Shown: positions 56,447-64,000 of the stretch, piece by piece
How the letters are laid out: each line of letters opens with the position of its first letter
Numbering within the stretch: position 1 is the first letter of the stretch
Origin: Scleroderma bovista
Taxonomy: Eukaryota; Basidiomycota; Agaricomycetes; Boletales; Sclerodermataceae
Reading direction: 5' to 3'
Assembly: GCA_037178675.1 (NCBI GenBank)
Contig: JAYMGJ010000385.1
Location: 1-64,000, forward strand
Length of the DNA stretch: 64,000 nucleotides
Notes under the pieces: generated by a model
Database searches by the model: none
What the model saw: only the letters and a program-made list of their open reading frames with translations
What the model was told of the DNA's origin: nothing
Program-made: the position numbers and the translations under genes

Positions 56447-57515
56447 CTACTCGGACTCGCCTTCTCCGTCCTCATCCCCCGACTCTTTGTTCTCCCCGTC
56501 CGTCTCATCCGACTCCTCCCGTTCTTCGCTCTCCTCGGGCATCGCCTTGCCCTTGCCCTTCGGATCCTTCGCGTCGGCTGCCCTCTTCGTCTCCCAGGCG
56601 ATCCCTTCCACCTTTCGACCCAACTTCGCCAACTCCCTTGTGTTGCAATCGATGGCCGCAATGACCTCCCCGAGTCGGCGGTCCAAGACCAGCGCGACTG
56701 GGTCTGGCCGACTCGATGGCCCAGCCACCGAGAACCCTCCCATCGCCGCCTCTATCTCCTTGGTACTTGCGGCATCGGCAACTGTCTTCTTTGTCCTCTT
56801 CCTCTTCTCCCCTCCTCTCGGCGACGTGTTCACCTCCACCGTCTTCTCGCTCTGCTTCCGTTTCTCTCCGCTCACCGACCTCTCCATCGCTGCTGTCGTA
56901 ATTTCGAAGGTGCATTTGATCTTGGATCGTTGACACCGACTGCAAGTCGGCGTGCGCGCACCGTCGGCCAGTTCGCACTCGGCACCATGGCCGCTTTGCC
57001 TGCACCGGTCACAAGGGGGTCTGAACCCCATGATGCCCGTGTTGGACCAGGCAGTCACCTGGCGAGGCTAATCAAATAAGAAATCAGCAAAGGTCAATAA
57101 GGAATTAATAACTACACACCTTGGGTTTTGGCCCCAGCCCCAAACGTTCCCTCATCACCTCACCAGCCGCCAGCGACTCTGCCTTCTCCTTCGCCCTCAC
57201 CTCTGCCTCGGCCTTGCGCCTTGCCTCGAAGTCGGCCCGCGCTTTCGCCTCGGCGACCTTCTTCGCCTGCTCCTCAGCCTTCCGCTTCTCTTCGGCGACC
57301 CTTCTCACCTCTTCCTCAGCCTTCTTCCTGGCAGCCTCCTCCGCCAACCTCCTTGCCTCTTGCTCGGCCGCCTGTTTCATCAATTGCTCCCATCGCCGAC
57401 GCGACTGCTCGTCGAACTTGGCGATTTGGACTTGGATCGAGTTGGTCGGTTTCCCTTCCAACTCGGGCGAAGCGGTGCGCGTCCAATCGATGTTGTCGTT
57501 GTTGCCAGCGGACAT
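56447..57515 (-). CDS. antisense spliced gene of gypsy element 2 (coiled coil plus cysteine cluster, 338 aa)
   Basis: Exon 1 (57515-57120, 132 codons) starts 'MSAGNNDNIDWTRTASPEL' and is dominated by a long Ala/Glu/Lys/Arg coiled coil ('RRLAEEAARKKAEEEVRR'). A 52-nt intron (57068-57119; GTGTGT...GATTAG) joins in frame to exon 2 (57067-56447), which carries 'CDRCRQSGHGAEC' and 'CSRCQRSKIKCTF', a six-Cys cluster, then a helix 'LGEVIAAIDCNTRELAKLG' and an acidic Glu/Asp/Gly/Lys tail. Both exons are fully open, unlike the gag-pol of the same element. The gene lies between pol and the 3' LTR, transcribed against it. Function unknown; a DNA- or RNA-binding regulatory role is plausible from the cluster. 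It could have been captured from the host. Confidence 0.75.
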
Positions 57516-57679
57516 GGTTAATCAAGTAATTAGGAAAGAAGAGGATTTGTTGGGTTACCGTCACCGAAGGCCAGTCTTATATACACCCTAACCGATTTTC
57601 AAACCCAGACAATGGTCGTACACATTCGGTGTGGAATACGCATTGCAGCCTCGTGGGCTCGGCCCCAAGAGGGGGATAC

Positions 57680-58252
57680 TGTCACGACCGTGACATCCGA
57701 TCACCCTGTACCCTATTGTCCGATCGCATCCACGCGTTCGCTGTCCGTCTATTGTATGTACTCCCTTTTCCGTTTCTGTCTCTCTGTTCGATTACCTAAT
57801 ATGTTTCCTTTCTCGTTTCCGGTTACTATACATTCCCGTTCCCGTTCCATTACTAATACAATGTCTATCGGTAATCCGGTTATCGCACTTACCGTACTTA
57901 CTCAGCACGCAGCGCTGCGCTCGTCGTTCGTCAGTAATCCCGACTTCCCGTACATCGCCTCATCCGTTCCACTCAGTATAAATACCTAGATACTCAGTCT
58001 GTTGTAGTCTCAGTTCGAATATTGAATAAGATACTTCTCATCTGTTCTCCCTTCGCACTCTCCGTCTCTGTCTCGTGCAAGCACTCGGTCGTAGACCGTT
58101 TACCCTCGGACACTCCGTATAACCCTCGGTCGGCCTTCCTATTACTCGGGAAGCGCGACTACGCTACGTAGCATCTCGGTCTTACCGCTAGACCAACCCC
58201 TGACCCCCAGACCCCTCGCAGAGATCAGATCGGTGAAGAACCGGTCTTGACA
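57680..58252 (+). repeat. 3' LTR of gypsy element 2 (573 bp)
   Basis: Preceded by AGAGGGGGATAC. It lacks 50 bp present in the 5' LTR, between two CCGTTTCT words, and lacks the nested solo LTR. It contains TATAAATA at about 57978. Confidence 0.95.
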
Positions 58253-58823
58253 GACTTCAACTCCTCTCTGTTTTCAACAATTGCACCGTCATGCCCTCCC
58301 ATTTAATCCAAGCGTACCCCCCTTCCAAAGACTTCCCATATGGATACGCGGATGCTGTACTTCTCAATTCTCAATCGCTAGGATACCCAACACCTGCAGG
58401 TAAGCAAGCCCCTCCTTGCACTCATTTGCACTCAATTTATTTTTATTCATAGGTCTTCCTGAATCTGTCGTTGGACAGGTATGTGCCGTCTTCCGACCCC
58501 AAGTATGGGCTGGAACCGAGCTTCCTCCGTTTCTTTCTACGCTCCTCATATACGTGGACCTCTTTGATTGGGTGGCCAAGGACGACAACTTGGATATGTG
58601 GATCGTTCAGTGGTGCATGGTTACTGCTCCTGGAGGTTTGCAGAGAGCTGGTGCCATTGTTCCATTGGTCAATGTCATGTTTGCTGTGGAGCTTATTCCT
58701 GTGTATGGTGAGAAGATAGATTGCACGGTGAACGAGAAGATGTCGCAAGAGGTTTATTTGCACTTTTATCTTAATTCCTTCGCAGACAAGGAGTTATTCG
58801 AGTCTTTACGTGCCAAATTATGA
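58253..58823 (+). pseudogene. C-terminal fragment of a Plavaka-like (CACTA-related) transposon protein
   Basis: From 58253 the frame is open through 'LQLLSVFNNCTVMPSHLIQ' to 'LNSQSLGYPTPA'. A 53-nt intron (58400-58452; GTAAGC...TCATAG) leads in frame to 'VVGQVCAVFRPQVW', 'YVDLFDWVAKDDNLDMW', 'GAIVPLVNVMFAVELIPVYG' and 'FYLNSFADKELFESL'. This pattern (xVxAIFRP, YVxxF, xIVPL..VxRxxELIPxFG, LNxFxDKE) is what I recall of the C-terminal region of basidiomycete Plavaka-type proteins. The upstream catalytic part is missing; gypsy element 2 abuts it. Family assignment is from remembered motifs and only moderately secure. Confidence 0.6.
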
Positions 58824-59539
58824 GATGCATACTTGTGTTCTGTAACTAGATACTCTTTGCACTGTCTGGCTTATCAGTACTGGAGATAAAATTTGATGCC
58901 TGATAACCACCTGATGATAAGATGGTAATAGGATATCTAATGGATCTCCCACCACAACCTTTCCTAATACGATGCTGCTGTAAGGCTCATCACTTCTCCA
59001 CCAATCAGATGCGTCAAACATACGGGCACGTAAGCATTGTAAGCCAGCTATGTTAAGCGTTCATTTCAGTCGTTTTGCTGATGGTCGTGGTCGTGGTCAT
59101 GGTTGGCGTTGTGTTGGTTGTGTTGTCGCATTGCGGTGGTGGCAGTCTCAGAGTTGGTTGTCGTCACCGCCGTTAGTTGGTGGGTGGTCTTGGCGTTGAT
59201 TGTACCAGCCGTGAGTGACGGTCAGTGTGGGTGGCTGGGTTGCGTGGTGATACAGGGCGGTGTCCATCCAATGGGCCAGTGGTAATAATAGTTAGTAAAC
59301 AAAAAAAAACGTACGAGCTGCGGGGGAAATCATGCTGTACAGGTGTAGGGTGCAGGCATACATGTGCCATGCATGTAGAGGACCTGTAATAATAGTTAGT
59401 AGTATATGAAACAAAAAAAAGAAACATACCTGTAAGTGTGATTGCACTCCCATGGTGGTGGTGTAGTGACCGAACAGTGCAATAATCAGTGGTGGAGTGG
59501 GGGTGAGTGGGGGTGGGCCTGTGGGGTAAGTGATGGGAC
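58824..59539. other. no gene; simple GTGGTGGT-type sequence
   Basis: 59086-59180 is rich in GGTCGTGGT/GTTGTG words, and 59295-59305 and 59413-59421 are A-runs. Repeated ATAATAGTTAGTA words occur at about 59284 and 59388. No coding motif. Confidence 0.4.
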
Positions 59540-60521
59540 TTAGTGAAATTTTGTGAAAAGTCTACATACTGTGACATGCTGTGCCAGCGCTGTGTCGCCG
59601 TGGAACTGGGACCCTGTGGCAATGTATGCTGTAACTGCTGTCACAATCTGTACTATTATGGTAATTACTGTAAGCCCTGTCCCAAAACAAGGGATTTGCT
59701 GATACAATGGTTAGTGCAGACGCACCTGTTCAAATACCTGTGGAGCCTGCAGGCAGTCTGGAAGCCTTGCTGTACGCGGCGATCAAAGAGAAGTCTGCAG
59801 AATTTCATACAACTTCTGGCAAGCAGCGAAAGAGAGACCTCGACCCAATGATTGACTACCTGATTAATGTGGAGAGGTACGATTGTATTGGGTGTTGACC
59901 AAGGGTCTTTGATGTGTGTTTTGATAATGCCACAGCTGGTGGGAAATTCTTGAACAGGCGGTTGCAACGCACTGACTCTTTCAAATGCTTACTGCAGACT
60001 CAGACCACCTTGAGTGTGACCCTCACAGCGCTGAAGGGTGCACTTGCTGCCATATTATGCAGCCAACTGTATGCTGCGATATTCACGACCCATCCGCCTT
60101 CTCTTCATTCAAAGCTGACGCTCCTCAGACGTCATGCACCACTCAATGGTCCTGTCTCCCCAAATACACGCAGACAGAGCAAGACCGGGCACTTGGAGAT
60201 GCCCTCCACAGTTGGCGAGAGGACAAGACCTCAACTTTATTTGGCTGGGCTGCTCTCAATGACTTTGGGCCGTGCCTAGTCATGCCCAACTCAATCCTCG
60301 ATCGCATTGTCGACTGTGCCCATCACAACAAGCTCAAAACTCTCCAAGACCTGAAGAAAGAAACTGGTTGGACCAAGGCTGACAAACTAGGCGGCGAGGT
60401 TATCGCTCTCATTCGATATCACGTTCTTCCCCGTTTGTCCCCATTGGTATCTACACCTCTCAGTAGACAGGTCTTGGTGCTCAGTAGCCTCAATCTTGAC
60501 TCACCATCACCTCTCCAATGA
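59540..60521 (+). pseudogene. RecQ-helicase-like C-terminal remnant
   Basis: Pieces in changing frames read 'CRFVAVELG'-like and 'NVCCNCCHNLYYYGNYC', then 'SGKQRKRDLDPMIDYLI' and 'RVFDVCFDNATAGG', then 'CCDIHDPSAFSSF' and 'GDALHSWREDKTSTLFGW', ending 'GGEVIALIRYHVLPRL' and a stop at 60519-60521. The order (Arg/Lys-Asp-x-Asp-Pro, 'YFDN', 'CCDxCDP', 'LxxWR', 'LLP') resembles the zinc-binding and C-terminal part of RecQ-type helicases common near fungal mobile DNA. No helicase ATPase motif is in the window. Introns and frameshifts are mixed, so limits are approximate. Confidence 0.4.
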
Positions 60522-60828
60522 CTTACACCCACTGCACCCACCTCAACTGTGGTACCCTGCCAGCTTCCCACTGCTTCATCTGATGGCAGGCACATGAGGC
60601 GCTGCAACAGGTGCAGTGCTTGTGGGCAGGAAGGTCATAATGGTACATGCCACTGTACTCCTCGCCAAGCTATTTGTTGACAACAAATTGATTAGCCCGT
60701 AACCATATTTGTGCCAAACACCCAGTACATGTTGCCAGCGCTACAGGCAAAGAGAACATAAGTCATCTAAATGAACCATGGTCTTGGGTTACTCACAATT
60801 TATTTACAGCAGTCTGGGTCCCTCGTGC

Positions 60829-63510
60829 CTATGCAAGCTCTACTGTGATGTCATCTAGCTCCGCCCTGTTATTTTCACTTGTATTGTTCTCCATTCCATC
60901 CCATTCATCGCGTGCCACCTTTTGAGCCATTTCCCCCCATTTGTTGTGCAGGCCATCAATCTGATGACGAGTTTTCCTTCCTATAGATACAGTATGCGGA
61001 GAATTTAATGAAAGTTGTTTCAGCAATTTAGCAAATGTTTTCTTCATGTCGGGAGGCGCGTGGTTGGTCGTGTGATAAGTAAGTTCGAAATTTTTCTCAA
61101 CCATACCTTGCACGTTCCGATAGACTTGTACAAGTGGTGATTCGAGGATGATCCGTTCGACCGAACGGTTGGAACCTTTCCCGCCATTTTTCACCTTTAA
61201 AAGAGCAGTCAGTCGGACGGCCCTCAGGTAAGTAATTTTACAAACCTTTGTAAACAAGTTGTTGAGTTCGACACACCAATCCACAGCCCTCCATTTCATA
61301 GGTCGGCCAGTTGGATTCACAAGTATGTGGTACCTAATAGCATGCCTGTTGAACAGTAAGATAACCACTACATGCCCCACAGATCAGCAAGCAACTGACT
61401 TTAGACTGGCAGGATAAACAAAGTGTACTTTGAAAAGAAAGTTAGCCATGTGAGTAGCATATTTATGCTTCCCAATTGCCTTGAGAATTGGGATCCAGCT
61501 GACTATAGATGTCTCGACTCGGCCGATATCTCCGCTGTTCACCGCATGCAAGAGTTCTTCATATAGAAGAAAATATTTGTTCAAGAGTTGTGTGTTCTTG
61601 AACTGTAAGTCACAATCCTTCTCTGCCTTCCTATGTGTTCTCTGCAGCCGATGGGTTGCAACATAATTGTACACCATCTCCTCAGCCATTGCTTTGAGGT
61701 CATTGAAGGTAGGGTTAGATGTTGCGAAGGTATCGAGGCTGTCAAAACCCTTCTTACTTGCAACATGGACTCGCCAGCAATCGAGGTGACGACAGATACC
61801 TGCATGGCCAATGAGCTGGTGCATGCGGCGAAAACCGGGCTTGGTGGAGTAAATCCCAGTTTCCTTGGGCCAGATTTGTGCAATATCACGCATCAAGCTT
61901 GTCTCATCTTCACGAGCCATGGGTGGGCAAATAAAACATCTCCACAAGGTGTCTGCACAGGCCATTTTCAGATGGAATAGCCCAGGGATGAAGACAACAT
62001 GTTGAAAGTGGTTCCAAGGGGTTGATTCAATCGAGCGACGTAGTTGAGCAGATTGGAGTCGCTCCCCGGTTCCTAGGTCACCATGAATCAGTATAACATG
62101 CTCTGATATGTCCGGTGAGTCCATGTTGACATCCTCGTCAGTCTGAGTAGCTGTATGTTCACTAATTCTGCCTTGTTGCAACAGGTCGATAACCGCACGA
62201 ATGTTTCCGCTCACTGTTGAATTATTGACATCCATCACTCGAGCAGCATAGATGGGGGTCTTTACGAGAGGTATTTGATCCACAGGCTCTGGGTCCTGGA
62301 GCATTGACTGGAACTGATGGAAATATTCTGGTCCATAGGAACAGAGATCACGAAGAAACATCCATGCGTTGAATTGATTGCGACGCGAAAGGGACAATGT
62401 GTTTGAGCCATCTGAATGAAGACGTATGAGGTCTTGCATTGAGCGCCAAGTGTGAGGTACGTTCTGCCCTTCAACGTGTGGGTTCAGTTCTGATTTCTTC
62501 CACAGTTCCTCCAAACACTTCAAGTCATCTGCAGTGACCCCATGAACTAGCAGAAATAGCAACCCAGATGTAAGGTGCTTCAGTGAGTCATTGGATTTCT
62601 TTGCAGTGGGGACTTGGTTCTTTAAGTCAATGTCAAAGTTATTGTATGCATATGATGCAAGGAGAGACTGCCCAAGGTTGCGGAGCATCTTTTTGGACTT
62701 GATAGATAGTGATCGGACAGCCATGTTGATGGCATCAGTGGAAACGGAAATGCCAAGACGTGCCAATGTATCAATCACTTTGTATGGCACATGTGCAGAT
62801 TGGAAAAAAAAGCCAAGGATGCTTTGCAAAGTGTTTGACTTCTGATTAACGCTTTGCATGAGGATACTGCTGATAACTGTTTTTTTCTAGTGTCCATTAG
62901 CATAGCTCATCTTCAGTATCATATGAAGGCCAACTGGCACCACCAACCATCATCTTATTTGCTGTGTGGTGTTTCCGTTTATTATCGCCAGCGATCGATT
63001 CTCCTGTAAGTCCACTGATCAACCCTTCAAGATCTATCTCATCCACCTGATCCCAGTAGTCAACTGCATCGCTTTCTACTTCTGGCGTGCCATCTCCATC
63101 CCTGATTGCCTCCTGGGCACGAGTGTCCTTGTCAAGGAATGTGCTGAGCAATTTCCACCACTGTGGTGCGCAATCCTCCATCACCAGTGCCATTTCTTCA
63201 AGACTAAAGTCCTTGAGCTGCTTGGTCGAAGAATTTGATGCCCAAAATGCCAACCACTCTCTGCAGAGGGAAGGCTACAGATCTCACAAAGGTAGGTATG
63301 TTTAGTAATATCACAGGAGTATCGAACAACATTATCCCGGGTCACCGGATGCCACAGGAAGACATCGAGTACATCTGTGGCATGTGCAAGAAGGTTGTTG
63401 TCAAGATTGTGATCTTCATATTGTCTTGAGGTAAGTAAAGTAAGAATAAACTCAGTGGCTGTGAGCTGACAGCCTTCAAGGGCTTCAAGGATGGGAGTGA
63501 GTGGAGGCAT
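60829..63510 (-). pseudogene. DUF6589-family protein, broken by stops
   Basis: From ATG 63510, 'MPPLTPILEALEGCQLTATEF' starts the N-terminal exon. After an intron near 63260-63310 comes 'EWLAFWASNSSTKQLKDFS' and an acidic exon to about 62897. A TAG near 62889 interrupts before 'KKTVISSILMQSVNQKSN'. The main frame (62859-61384) carries the family core 'HGDLGTGERLQSAQLRRS', 'FQHVVFIPGLFHLKMACADT' and 'KPGFRRMHQLIGHAGICRHL'. TGA at 61384-61386 cuts it, and the same frame continues to 60829 with 'YHILVNPTGRPMKW' and 'LESPLVQVYRNVQGMVEKNF'. DUF6589 proteins are a large basidiomycete family of unknown biochemistry, thought by their copy number to be of mobile origin. With two stops this copy is a pseudogene. 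Confidence 0.85.
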
Positions 63511-63864
63511 GGATAACCGTTACCGTCACAGGTCACAGGTACGGGTACAATATTCCCTTCTAAGCACCACACGTTTAGATTCTAGTGAGGGTGACAATGA
63601 TACGCGCAGACCTGTGCCCACAAGGGGTGTCCACGATTGGCTACAGCTGGACACATCATTGCGCAAATGAGCAGTCAGGCTATGAGCCATAGTATCTTCT
63701 AAGTGAGTATAACCATCTAGTGATCCATCCTCATTAGCATCACACATTTAGCATCACACATTTAGATTCCGGTGAGGGCGACAATGGTATACACAGACCT
63801 GTGCCTGGTCAACCGCAATGCAGATACTTTGGGCATTTGTGATCACTCTGGCATCCATGATCGG
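63511..63864. repeat. duplicated segment upstream of the DUF6589 pseudogene
   Basis: A block of about 50 bp, TTTAGATT(C/T)(T/C)(A/G)GTGAGGG...GACCTGTGCC, occurs at about 63568-63618 and again at 63757-63807, with CpG-type differences. The second copy is followed by LTR copy D. No clear gene. Confidence 0.6.
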
Positions 63865-64000
63865 TGTCACGCACCAAATGTGTTTGGTACTGTGGACATG
63901 GAGAAAGTTAGCCGATGAAATTAATGCAAAGAACGCACCCAAGATCTGTTGAAATATTGTCCCGACTTGAGGGATACAGACAGCCCTCGCAATCCATATC
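63865..64000 (+). repeat. long LTR family, copy D, cut by the window end
   Basis: It starts TGTCACGCACCAAATG after TCGG (63861-63864) and follows copy A base for base with scattered C-to-T changes to the last base of the window. Confidence 0.88.

Larger units (their letters stand above)
50280..58252 (+). mobile_element. Ty3/gypsy element 2, chromodomain type, near full length
   Basis: The LTRs at 50280-51289 and 57680-58252 begin TGTCACGACC and end TCTTGACA. Gag and Pol lie between in the usual order with an antisense spliced gene before the 3' polypurine tract (AGAGGGGGATAC, 57668-57679). The 5' flank is CTCTC and the 3' flank GACTT, so there is no target duplication. In-frame stops in gag and pol show it is inactive. 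Confidence 0.95.

Noticed and set aside
58160..58200. tRNA gene
   Set aside because: Only a D-arm-like stretch; no acceptor stem or B box follows.
50275..58257. Clean nested insertion of gypsy 2 in gypsy 1
   Set aside because: No target duplication, and the rest of gypsy 1 pol is not on the other side.

Overview
The window is about 64 kb of repeat-dominated fungal DNA. I recognise no core host gene. Short spliceosomal introns (about 45-67 nt, GT...AG) occur in many genes. The families present are KDZ transposases with a CxC2-like cysteine cluster, a transposon-linked TET/JBP dioxygenase, chromodomain Ty3/gypsy elements, DUF6589 and a Plavaka-type protein tail. Together they point to an agaricomycete (mushroom-forming basidiomycete); the species cannot be named from the sequence.

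Left part (1-5171): the 3' end of a Ty1/copia element with a 288-bp LTR, then a minus-strand gene of unknown family split by a solo LTR (TSD TTGTC).

Centre (5172-44454): imperfect inverted terminal arms of about 67 bp enclose 39.3 kb that I read as one very large, old KDZ DNA transposon. Once nested insertions are removed it carries six genes: a minus-strand cysteine-cluster protein (10023-15311), a plus-strand multi-exon protein (16102-17512), a minus-strand HMG-like multi-exon gene (17585-20580), a ten-exon KDZ transposase (21008-24510), a minus-strand gene of unknown family (25037-25640) and a TET/JBP 2-oxoglutarate/Fe(II) dioxygenase (38036-39296). Association of TET/JBP and divergent HMG genes with KDZ transposons is known from basidiomycetes. 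Here the unit is heavily invaded, and several genes contain TGA stops at expected Arg codons.

Nested insertions in the centre: a gypsy solo LTR (5505-8494) that itself contains a 2.34-kb LTR; a second long LTR splitting the cysteine-cluster gene; a third in the right subterminal repeats; and a minus-strand copia (about 25641-37420). The copia is split by a gag-only LTR element (26865-35365), whose 5' LTR is split by a second, 7.0-kb KDZ-type element (26937-33932, 8-bp TSD), which in turn holds a CpG-depleted solo LTR (31105-31721). That is five nesting levels.

Right part (44455-64000): a truncated Ty3/gypsy element with a damaged gag-pol; a near full-length chromodomain Ty3/gypsy element (50280-58252) with a spliced antisense gene and a solo LTR nested in its 5' LTR; the tail of a Plavaka-like protein; a RecQ-helicase-like remnant; a DUF6589 pseudogene; and the start of a fourth 2.3-kb LTR at the window edge. 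The whole window behaves as a transposon graveyard with a few recently mobile parts: near-identical TIRs, about 97% identical LTR pairs and clean target-site duplications.
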